Shown piece by piece: positions 25,418 to 33,406 of a stretch of DNA of 51,187 nucleotides (positions within the stretch are counted from its first letter, which is position 1; the number at the start of each line of letters is the position of its first letter). This stretch comes from Candidatus Mediterraneibacter guildfordensis (GTDB lineage Bacteria; Bacillota; Clostridia; Lachnospirales; Lachnospiraceae): the NCBI GenBank assembly GCA_019112735.1, contig DXIS01000019.1:1-51187 (forward strand), read 5' to 3'. A program made the position numbers and the translations under genes. The notes below the pieces were generated by a model. The model had not been told where the DNA came from and searched no databases. It was given only the letters and a program-made list of their open reading frames with translations.

Positions 25418-26848
25418 ATGAACGACACAAGACAGAAAAGAGACAATGCAGAATTATTCAAGTGGGACGGCAAGCCGTCATTCGGGCAGGTATTTCCTCT
25501 GGCGGCCCAGCACGTGCTCGCCGCGGTGGTCGGCTGTGTAACGCCGGCGATCCTGGTGGCGAACGCGGCGAACAACGCGGGCGGAAATGTGGATATGGGT
25601 CTTCTGATCCAGGTATCCCTCGTATTCGCGGCGCTGTCCACCCTGCTCCAGCTTTATGCATACAAGATCAAACTGGGAAGCGGACTTCCGGTCATCATCG
25701 GCGTAAGCTTCGCCTATGTTCCGACCATGACGGCCATTGCGGCGCAGGCGAAGGATGTCAATACGATCTTCGGCGCCATGGTCATCGGCGGCGTGGTGGC
25801 GATCCTGGTCGGATTATTTATCCGTCAGATCCGTAAAGTATTCCCGCCGCTTGTTATCGGCACGGTGATCCTGGCCATCGGCCTTTCCCTTTACAGCACA
25901 GCCATTAATTACATGGCAGGAAATTCTTCCAACACATATGAAGTGATCGTAGAGCAGCAGGGCAAGACGGCTGCGCTCGTATACGGTTCCTGGCAGAACT
26001 GGCTGGTGGCATTCGTCACGCTGGCCATTGTTGTACTCCTGAACCATTATGGTAAAGGACTTTTCAAACTGGCGTCCATCCTGATCGGCCTCCTCTGCGG
26101 CTATGTGGTTGCCCTGTGCTTCGGCATGGTGGACTTCTCCGCACTGTCATCCGCAGGCTGGTTCCAGGTTCCGATGCCGCTGGCATTCGGTATGAAGTTT
26201 GACATTTCCGCGATCCTGCCGTTGGCCATCCTCTTCCTGGTGAATTCCATCCAGGCTATGGGCGATTTCTCAGCGACGACGACAGGCGGCATGGACCGTC
26301 TTCCTACAGATGATGAGCTCAACGGCGGTATCATCGGATACGGCGTGAGCAATATGGTATGCGCATTCTTCGGCTGCCCGCCGACGGCGACCTACAGCCA
26401 GAACGTAGGCATCGTAGGTTCCACAAGAGTTGTTGCGAGAAGGGTGTTCTCCGCAGCGGCTGTGATCCTTCTGATCGCCGGACTGATCCCGAAGTTCTCC
26501 GCACTCCTCAGAACGATCCCGCAGTGCGTGCTCGGCGGCGCGGTTGCATCCGTGTTTGCATCCATCGCCATGACCGGCATCAAGCTGCTTGTGACTGAGA
26601 AACTGACATACAGAAACACGACTGTGGCAGGGCTTTCCATCGCCATCGGCATGGGCGTTACGCTCAATGACGGCTGCCTGAACCAGATGACCCAGAGCAT
26701 CCACAGCGCGCTGAACATGAGCATGAGCCTGGAGAGCTTCCAGTCCATTATCAACAATACATTTGCATCTTCGCCGGTGGTTCTGGCGACTATCTTTGCA
26801 GTCGTCCTGAACCTGATCCTGCCGAAGGACAAGCCGGAAGGAAAATAA
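25418..26848 (+). CDS. NCS2 family uracil/xanthine (purine) permease
   Basis: The protein has about 14 hydrophobic segments in 476 residues and NCS2 hallmarks: QHVLAAVVGCVTPAI near the N-terminus, QAMGDFSATTTGG in the substrate-binding helix 8 region (the Glu of many members is replaced in this group), and PPTATYSQNVGIV in the helix 10 motif. It should import a purine such as xanthine or urate with protons. The start at 25418 follows AAAGGAAA and trims nine residues. It is 19 bases after ssnA and 27 before ygfK, so it is the uptake gene of the operon. Confidence 0.9.
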   Translation: MNDTRQKRDNAELFKWDGKPSFGQVFPLAAQHVLAAVVGCVTPAILVANAANNAGGNVDMGLLIQVSLVFAALSTLLQLYAYKIKLGSGLPVIIGVSFAYVPTMTAIAAQAKDVNTIFGAMVIGGVVAILVGLFIRQIRKVFPPLVIGTVILAIGLSLYSTAINYMAGNSSNTYEVIVEQQGKTAALVYGSWQNWLVAFVTLAIVVLLNHYGKGLFKLASILIGLLCGYVVALCFGMVDFSALSSAGWFQVPMPLAFGMKFDISAILPLAILFLVNSIQAMGDFSATTTGGMDRLPTDDELNGGIIGYGVSNMVCAFFGCPPTATYSQNVGIVGSTRVVARRVFSAAAVILLIAGLIPKFSALLRTIPQCVLGGAVASVFASIAMTGIKLLVTEKLTYRNTTVAGLSIAIGMGVTLNDGCLNQMTQSIHSALNMSMSLESFQSIINNTFASSPVVLATIFAVVLNLILPKDKPEGK

Positions 26849-26875
26849 ACGCACCGACCAACAGGAGGAAATGCT

Positions 26876-29800
26876 ATGAGTGATATTATGCGACCAATGT
26901 CATTTGCCCAGCTCCTTGACTGGACACTGACGGAACATAAAAAGAGCGGAACCGTATTCGGGGAGCATCATCCTTACCATGCGGATCCGAAGTATAACCG
27001 GACGATCTTTGAGCGGACGCTGGAGACGCCGGTAGGCCCGGCGGCCGGCCCCCATACCCAGCTGGCCCAGAATATCGCGGCCGCCTACTATACCGGAAGC
27101 CGGTTCTTCGAACTGAAGACGGTGCAGATCATGGACGGCGCGGAACTGTCCGCATGCGTGAACAAGCCCTGCATCAAGGCGGATGACGAGTGTTACAACT
27201 GCGAGTGGTCCACGGAGCTTTACGTGCCCCAGGCCATGGAAGAATATATCAAAGCCTGGTTCCTCTGCAAGGTGATGGCGAAGGAATTCGGCCTGGGCAG
27301 CATGGACGGCTTCCAGTTCAATATCAGTGTGGGCTACGACCTGGAAGGCATCAGGTCTGAGAAGATTGACAACTTCTTAAATACGATGAAGCACGCCCAG
27401 GATTCGGATATCTTCAGATCCTGCAAGGCATATCTGCTGGAGCATGCGGATCGGTTTGAAAATGTAACGGAAGAGGATATCGAAGGGATCTCCGGAGATA
27501 TCTGCAATTCCGTGACCATTTCCACCCTGCACGGCTGTCCGCCCCAGGAGATCGAGCGCATCGCCATGTACCTGATCACGGAGAAGGGATTCCATACATT
27601 TATCAAATGCAATCCGACGCTGCTGGGCTATGAGTACGCGCGGAAGATGATGGACGATATGGGATACGACTACGTGGTGTTCGGGGATTTCCATTTTAAG
27701 GATGATCTGCAGTATGCGGACGCCGTGCCGATGCTGGAGCGCCTGATGAAGGTGTGCGCGGAGCGGAACCTGGAGTTCGGCGTGAAGATCACCAATACAT
27801 TCCCGGTGGATGTAAAGCAGAACGAACTGCCCAGCGAGGAAATGTATATGTCGGGCAAATCCCTGTATCCGCTGTCCATCTCCGTGGCGGCAAAACTGGC
27901 GAAAGACTTTGACGGAAAGCTTCGCATCTCCTATTCGGGCGGTGCGGATTACTACAATATTAAAGACATCGTGGAGGCGGGCATCTGGCCGGTGACGGTG
28001 GCGACGACCCTCCTGAAGCCGGGCGGATACGACCGGATGAACCAGATGGCGTCCCTTCTGGAAAAAGAAGGCGCTGTATTCAATGGCGTCGACGCGGAGG
28101 CGGTGCAGCGTCTGGTGGACGCGGCAAAGACCGATCCCCATCACGTGAAAGCGGTGAAACCGCTCCCGTCCAGGAAGATGAAGAAGCAGGTGCCGCTTCT
28201 GGACTGCTTTACCGCACCCTGTAAGGAAGGATGTCCGATCCATCAGGATATCCCGGCGTACCTGCAGCTTGTAAAAGACGGGAAATACGAAGAGGCCATG
28301 CAGGTCATCACAGAGAAGAATCCGCTCCCGTTCATTACGGGAACGATCTGCGCCCATCCGTGTATGGGCAAATGTACCCGCAATTTCTATGAGGAATCCG
28401 TCTATATCCGCGGGATGAAGCTGATCGCGGCGCAGAACGGATATGACGCGCTCATGGAGAAGCTTGCGGCGTCCCCGGTGACAAGAAGCGGGAAGGCTGC
28501 GGTGATCGGCGGCGGTCCGGCCGGAATGGCGGCGGCATATTTCCTCCGCAGAGCGGGGATGGAGACCACCCTGTTCGAGAAGACAGACCGGCTGGGCGGC
28601 GTGGTCCGCCACGTGATCCCGGAATTCCGGATCCCGGCGGAGGCCATTGATAAGGATGCGGCGCTTCTTGAGAAGACCGGCGTCCAGATTTATCTGAATT
28701 CGGAGATCACCGATCTTGATATGCTGAAAAATGCCGGCTATACGGCGGTTGTCCTGGCAGTGGGCGCGTCGGAGCCGGGCGTGTTGCGGCTGGAGAAAGG
28801 CGAGCCGGTCAACGCCCTGGAATTCCTGGCGGATTTCAAGGCGAAAGACGGGGACCTTGATATCGGGAAAAATGTTGTCATCATCGGCGGCGGAAATACC
28901 GCCATGGATACAGCCAGAGCGGCGAAACGCACGAAGGGCGTGGAGCACGCGTATCTGGTATACAGAAGGACGAAGCGCTACATGCCGGCGGATGAGGAAG
29001 AACTGGTCATGGCAGTGGAGGACGGCGTAGAGTTCATGGAACTGCTGGCGCCGGTGAAGCTGGAGAACGGCAGGCTTCTCTGCAAAGTGATGAAGCTGGG
29101 CGACTACGACGCATCCGGCAGAAGAGGCGTGGTGGAGACTGGGGAAGAGAAAGAGATCCCGGCGGATACCGTGATCGCTGCAGTGGGCGAGCGCGTGCCG
29201 ACCGCATTTTATGAATCCTGCGGCATCCGCGTAAATGACCGCGGACGTGCCGTTGTAAACGAAGAAACCTTTGAATCCAGCCGCGCTGGCGTATATATCG
29301 TGGGCGACGGCATGGGCGGTCCGGCGACCGTGGTCGAGGGCATCAGCAATGCACTGAAGGCGGCCCGCGCGGTGATCGGGGAAGAGATCGTCAGAGATTT
29401 TGAACCGGAGACCGATGAGGATGCGATCTACGGAAGAAAAGGCAGTCTGAACAGCCGCAGGGAAGACGGGGAAGAGAGCGGCCGGTGCCTCGGATGTTCC
29501 GGCATCTGCGAGAACTGCGTGGAGGCCTGTCCGAACCGGGCGAATATCGCCATCCGTGTACCGGGCATGGAGAAGCATCAGATCATCCATGTGGACTACA
29601 TGTGCAACGAGTGCGGCAACTGCCGGAGCTTCTGCCCCTATGACAGCGCTCCGTATCTCGACAAGTTTACCCTGTTTGCCGACGAGAATGACATGGATGA
29701 CAGCAGGAACCAGGGATTCGCAGTGCTCGATAAAGATCAGGTGAAGTGCAAAGTGCGTTTCTTCGGAGAGACATCTGTCTGGACGAAGGGCGATGAGACC

Positions 29801-29887
29801 CGGATCCCGGAGGCGCTGCAGAAACTGATGGAGACAGTGTGCAAAGACTATTCATATATGCTCAGAGATCAGACGAGAAACAGATGA
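26876..29887 (+). CDS. ygfK: YgfK, FAD/Fe-S oxidoreductase (annotated putative selenate reductase subunit)
   Basis: This 1003-residue protein has an N-terminal dihydroorotate-dehydrogenase-like barrel (about 1-420), a GltD-like linker with Fe-S cysteines beginning CKEGCPIHQD at residue 449, an FAD site VIGGGPAGMAAAYFLRR near 540-560, an NAD(P) site IIGGGNTAMDTARAAKR near 670, and C-terminal 4Fe-4S motifs CLGCSGICENCVEACPN and CNECGNCRSFCPYDS near 870-920. The layout resembles dihydropyrimidine dehydrogenase, with the domain order reversed. It should pass electrons between NAD(P)H and a ring substrate. The selenate name comes from older E. coli work; in this operon reduction of a purine such as urate is more plausible, which is inference. 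Confidence 0.92.
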   Translation: MSDIMRPMSFAQLLDWTLTEHKKSGTVFGEHHPYHADPKYNRTIFERTLETPVGPAAGPHTQLAQNIAAAYYTGSRFFELKTVQIMDGAELSACVNKPCIKADDECYNCEWSTELYVPQAMEEYIKAWFLCKVMAKEFGLGSMDGFQFNISVGYDLEGIRSEKIDNFLNTMKHAQDSDIFRSCKAYLLEHADRFENVTEEDIEGISGDICNSVTISTLHGCPPQEIERIAMYLITEKGFHTFIKCNPTLLGYEYARKMMDDMGYDYVVFGDFHFKDDLQYADAVPMLERLMKVCAERNLEFGVKITNTFPVDVKQNELPSEEMYMSGKSLYPLSISVAAKLAKDFDGKLRISYSGGADYYNIKDIVEAGIWPVTVATTLLKPGGYDRMNQMASLLEKEGAVFNGVDAEAVQRLVDAAKTDPHHVKAVKPLPSRKMKKQVPLLDCFTAPCKEGCPIHQDIPAYLQLVKDGKYEEAMQVITEKNPLPFITGTICAHPCMGKCTRNFYEESVYIRGMKLIAAQNGYDALMEKLAASPVTRSGKAAVIGGGPAGMAAAYFLRRAGMETTLFEKTDRLGGVVRHVIPEFRIPAEAIDKDAALLEKTGVQIYLNSEITDLDMLKNAGYTAVVLAVGASEPGVLRLEKGEPVNALEFLADFKAKDGDLDIGKNVVIIGGGNTAMDTARAAKRTKGVEHAYLVYRRTKRYMPADEEELVMAVEDGVEFMELLAPVKLENGRLLCKVMKLGDYDASGRRGVVETGEEKEIPADTVIAAVGERVPTAFYESCGIRVNDRGRAVVNEETFESSRAGVYIVGDGMGGPATVVEGISNALKAARAVIGEEIVRDFEPETDEDAIYGRKGSLNSRREDGEESGRCLGCSGICENCVEACPNRANIAIRVPGMEKHQIIHVDYMCNECGNCRSFCPYDSAPYLDKFTLFADENDMDDSRNQGFAVLDKDQVKCKVRFFGETSVWTKGDETRIPEALQKLMETVCKDYSYMLRDQTRNR

Positions 29888-29905
29888 CAGAAAGGGGGAG
29901 CCGGT

Positions 29906-31273
29906 ATGAAGCTTCTATTTAAAGGCGGTAAAGTTGTAAGCGGCAAGGGAACGAAAAAAATGGACATCCTGGTAAAGGGGGAGAAGATCCTTGCCGTGGG
30001 AGAGAACCTGGAATTTAAGGATGCAGATATCATCGATGTGAGAGGCAAACTGCTGTTTCCGGGATTTATCGATGCACACACCCACATGGCGCTGGAAGTG
30101 AGCAATACCGTGACGGCGGATAAGTTCGATACGGGAACAAAGGCGGAACTGGCAGGAGGGACCACCTGCATCATCGATTACGCCACCCAGTACCGGGGAG
30201 AAAATCTGCGGGAGGCGCTCAACAACTGGCACCAGAAAGCGGACGGGGAGTCTTCCTGTGATTACGCCTTCCATCTGGCGCTGACCGACTGGAATGAGAA
30301 CATCAGCCGGGAACTGGAAGAGATCGTCAATGAAGAGACCTGCTCCTTCAAGCTGTATATGACCTATGACACCATGGTGGACGACGAGACGATGTATGAG
30401 ATCCTCTCCCGCCTGAAAGAGCTGGGCGGCATCGCCGGCGTGCACTGTGAGAACGACGGCATCATCAAAGCCAGGCTGAAAGAACTTCAGAAAACGAAAG
30501 GCAGCCGCATCGATGTGTCCGACTATCCGTGGACGCGCCCCAAAGAGGCGGAGGCGGAAGCCGTATCCCGGCTCCTTCGGATCGCGAAGTGCGTGGATAC
30601 GCCGGTGGTTGTCGTACACTTAAGCACGGCGGCCGGATACCGGGAGATCCTGCGTGCAAGAGAAGCGGGGCAGAAGGTATATGTGGAGACCTGTCCGCAG
30701 TATCTGCTGATGGACGAGAGCAAATATATGCTGCCCTTCGAGGAGGCAAGGCATTACATGATCGCGCCGCCGCTTAGGAAGAAGAAAAACCAGGAAATCC
30801 TCTGGCAGGCGTTAAAGGAAGGCAGGATCCACACCATTGCCACGGACCACTGCAGTTTTACAAAAGAGCAGAAGATGGCCGGGGCGAAAGATTTCTCCAG
30901 AACGCCATGCGGCATGCCCGGCGCGGAAGAGCGCCCGGCGCTGATCTGGCAGTTCGGTGTAAATGAGAAGCGGATCACCGTGGAGCAGATGTGCCAGTAT
31001 CTGTCGGAGAATCCGGCAAAGCTTTACAAACTCTATCCGGAGAAAGGCGCGCTTCTTCCGGGAAGCGATGCGGATATTGTTGTCTGGGATCCGGACGAAG
31101 AGTGGACCATGACGGCGGAGAGCCAGCAGTCGGCCTGCGATTACTGCCCGATGGAGGGAACGAAGATCCGGGGCAGGGCGCAGCAGGTATACTTAAGAGG
31201 CCAGCTGGCGGCGCTGAACGGACAGATCCTGGAAGAGAAGACCGGCGTCTATGTGCGCCACGGCGTGAAATAG
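29906..31273 (+). CDS. hyuA: dihydropyrimidinase/hydantoinase-type amidohydrolase
   Basis: Cyclic-amide hydrolase with zinc ligands in PGFIDAHTHMAL, the lysine to be carboxylated in CSFKLYMTYD, HCEND, VVHLSTAAG and IATDHCSF. At 455 residues it matches HyuA/YgeZ of the E. coli purine cluster. It probably opens a hydantoin- or pyrimidine-like ring formed from the reduced purine. A ribosome site AAAGGGGGAG is close to the start, 18 bases after ygfK. Substrate identity is inference from context. Confidence 0.92.
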   Translation: MKLLFKGGKVVSGKGTKKMDILVKGEKILAVGENLEFKDADIIDVRGKLLFPGFIDAHTHMALEVSNTVTADKFDTGTKAELAGGTTCIIDYATQYRGENLREALNNWHQKADGESSCDYAFHLALTDWNENISRELEEIVNEETCSFKLYMTYDTMVDDETMYEILSRLKELGGIAGVHCENDGIIKARLKELQKTKGSRIDVSDYPWTRPKEAEAEAVSRLLRIAKCVDTPVVVVHLSTAAGYREILRAREAGQKVYVETCPQYLLMDESKYMLPFEEARHYMIAPPLRKKKNQEILWQALKEGRIHTIATDHCSFTKEQKMAGAKDFSRTPCGMPGAEERPALIWQFGVNEKRITVEQMCQYLSENPAKLYKLYPEKGALLPGSDADIVVWDPDEEWTMTAESQQSACDYCPMEGTKIRGRAQQVYLRGQLAALNGQILEEKTGVYVRHGVK

Positions 31274-31274
31274 G

Positions 31275-32036
31275 ATGATATGGATTTATAAAGAAGACAG
31301 ATTATTAAAAACAGATTCAATGAGACAGGCGCTGGAACCGGAGCGGGAGACACCTCGGGTACAGCGCCCGGTCATATCGGCGGTTGGCGCAGGCGGCAAG
31401 ACGACGATCCTGCACCGGCTGGCCGATGAATATGTCCGGGCGGGGATCCTGGTGATCGTGACGACCACGACGCACATCCTGAGAGAGGACCGGCCGTATT
31501 TCCTCACCGGATATTCAGAAGAAAAGATCCGGGACGTACTGGAAAGATACGGTCAGGCATGGATCGGAGATCCTGCGCCGGAGGGAAAGCTTATGAAGCT
31601 TCCGGATGACGCGTTTGAAAAGCTTATGGAGCTTGCAGGTCAGATACCGGTCCTGATCGAGGCGGACGGTGCGAGGCGGCTTCCCTTAAAAGTGCCGGCG
31701 GAACATGAACCGGTGATCCCGGAGATGACGACCCACGTCCTGTCTGTATACGGGCTGGACAGTATCGGGAAAAAGATCGAAGAAACCGTATTCCGTCCGG
31801 AACTGGCGGAGATACTGTTAAATAAGAATAGAACAGAATGTGTAACGGCCCAGGACATCGCCCGGCTTGCGGCGCATCAGAGCGCAGGCCGGAAGGGCTG
31901 TCCGGAGGGCGCCGTATACACAGTCGTTTTAAATAAAGCTGACAGTGAGAAGGAAAGGCATGCGGCGCTTAAGATCTGCCGGATGCTGGCCGGAGAAGGG
32001 ATCCGGCGGATCATTGTGACCGGAGGAAATCTATGA
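31275..32036 (+). CDS. yqeC: YqeC, selenium cofactor biosynthesis protein
   Basis: The N-terminal P-loop region SAVGAGGKTTILHRLADEY and the ADGARRLPLKVPAEHEPVIP motif identify YqeC. This family occurs with selenium-dependent molybdenum hydroxylases and is proposed to help make or insert labile selenium. Length 253 is normal. It begins one base after the hyuA stop and its own stop overlaps the start of the next gene by four bases, so translation is coupled. Its presence argues that the xanthine dehydrogenase of this operon uses a selenium-containing Mo site. Confidence 0.9.
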   Translation: MIWIYKEDRLLKTDSMRQALEPERETPRVQRPVISAVGAGGKTTILHRLADEYVRAGILVIVTTTTHILREDRPYFLTGYSEEKIRDVLERYGQAWIGDPAPEGKLMKLPDDAFEKLMELAGQIPVLIEADGARRLPLKVPAEHEPVIPEMTTHVLSVYGLDSIGKKIEETVFRPELAEILLNKNRTECVTAQDIARLAAHQSAGRKGCPEGAVYTVVLNKADSEKERHAALKICRMLAGEGIRRIIVTGGNL

Positions 32037-33391
32037 AAATAATGATCAGAGGAGCGGGCGACCTCGCCACCGGGATCGCGTCCCGGCTTTATGGGGCCGG
32101 CCATCAGATCCTGATGACGGAGATCCGGGAGCCGCTGACAGTGCGAAGGACCGTGGCATTTTCCCGGGCGGTCTGCGAGGGGCGCGCTCAGGTGGAGGAT
32201 ATGACGGCTGTACTGGCAGCAGACCGGAAGGCGGCGGAGCAGATCCTGGCGGACGGGGATATCGCCGTCATGGTGGACGAAGAGGCGTCCTGCCGCAGCT
32301 GGTATGAGCCGGATGTGCTCATCGACGCGATCCTGGCGAAGCGGAATGTGGGGACCCGGATCACGGACGCGCCCTTTGTCGTCGGCGTGGGACCGGGATT
32401 TACAGCCGGGGAGGACTGCAACTGTGTGGTAGAGACGAAACGGGGCCATACGCTGGGCAATGTGATCCGCCGCGGCAGTGCCATCCCGAACACCGGAGTG
32501 CCGGGAAATGTAGGCGGTTACACCATTGAACGGCTGATCCGCGCGGCGGCGGACGGGGAGCTGGAGCCGAAAGCCGGGATCGGTGATTTCGTGGAGCAGG
32601 GACAGATCGTGGCCGTGACCGGCGGCGTTCCGGTGTATGCGCAGATGAGCGGCATCGTGCGGGGCATGCTGCAGAGCGGGATCCGTGTGCAGAAAGATCT
32701 GAAGATCGGGGACATTGACGCCCGGGCGGAGAAGGCCCACTGTTATACGATCTCGGATAAGGCGCGGGCCATCGGCGGCGGCGTGCTGGAGGCGGTGACG
32801 GCATTTGAACGGATGAAAGACCGGTATGCCATCGTCATCCTGGCGGCCGGTTCGGGCAGCAGGTTCGGAGGAAACAAGCTGACCGCTCCGGTAAAGGGCA
32901 GACCGCTGTACGAACATACACTGGAGAAAATGCAGGCATTCGGTGCATTTCCGGTGTATATCGTCACCGGTTCGGAAGAGATCGCAGGTGCGGCCGGAGA
33001 GCGGGGGATGATCCCGGTGAGAAATACAGAACCGGAGAAAGGGATCGCCCTGTCGCTCAGGCTGGGACTTGAGAAGGCGCTGGAGGAGAGGCCGGATTTA
33101 AGAGGCGTCCTCTTTTCCGTCTGCGACCAGCCGGGGATCACGGTTTCTACCATAGGGGAGATCTTCCGCACGGCGGCCCGGCATCCGGGCAGCATCGTTT
33201 GTGCGGGAAGCGGAGAGAAAAAAGGCAACCCGGTCTGCTGGGATGCAGTGTATTTCCCGGAGCTTATGAAGCTGTCCGGGGATGAAGGCGGAAGGCAGAT
33301 CATGAAAGAGCATAAAGAGAGGATACGGATCGTGGAGGCGGACGCTGAGGAACTGAAGGATATCGACCGCCGGGAGGATCTGCACGAATGA
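32033..33391 (+). CDS. YqeB-MocA fusion: selenium-dependent Mo hydroxylase maturation plus molybdopterin nucleotidyltransferase
   Basis: Residues 1-260 are YqeB (EF2563 family), starting IRGAGDLATGIASRLYGAGH with a Rossmann-type glycine motif. Residues about 262-452 are a MocA-like nucleotidyltransferase: IVILAAGSGSRFGGNKL, then FSVCDQPGI with the metal-binding Asp, and GNPVCWDAVYFPEL. In E. coli the two parts are separate genes (yqeB and ygfJ). The fused protein could couple CTP-dependent cofactor maturation to selenium insertion in the xanthine dehydrogenase encoded next. It shares an ATGA overlap with yqeC. Both halves look intact. Confidence 0.9.
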   Translation: MKIMIRGAGDLATGIASRLYGAGHQILMTEIREPLTVRRTVAFSRAVCEGRAQVEDMTAVLAADRKAAEQILADGDIAVMVDEEASCRSWYEPDVLIDAILAKRNVGTRITDAPFVVGVGPGFTAGEDCNCVVETKRGHTLGNVIRRGSAIPNTGVPGNVGGYTIERLIRAAADGELEPKAGIGDFVEQGQIVAVTGGVPVYAQMSGIVRGMLQSGIRVQKDLKIGDIDARAEKAHCYTISDKARAIGGGVLEAVTAFERMKDRYAIVILAAGSGSRFGGNKLTAPVKGRPLYEHTLEKMQAFGAFPVYIVTGSEEIAGAAGERGMIPVRNTEPEKGIALSLRLGLEKALEERPDLRGVLFSVCDQPGITVSTIGEIFRTAARHPGSIVCAGSGEKKGNPVCWDAVYFPELMKLSGDEGGRQIMKEHKERIRIVEADAEELKDIDRREDLHE

Positions 33392-33406
33392 CAGGAAGGT
33401 GGGATC

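Noticed and set aside
27377-29590. A 737-residue open frame on the minus strand opposite ygfK
   Set aside because: It mirrors ygfK codons, has no ribosome site and no recognisable domain.
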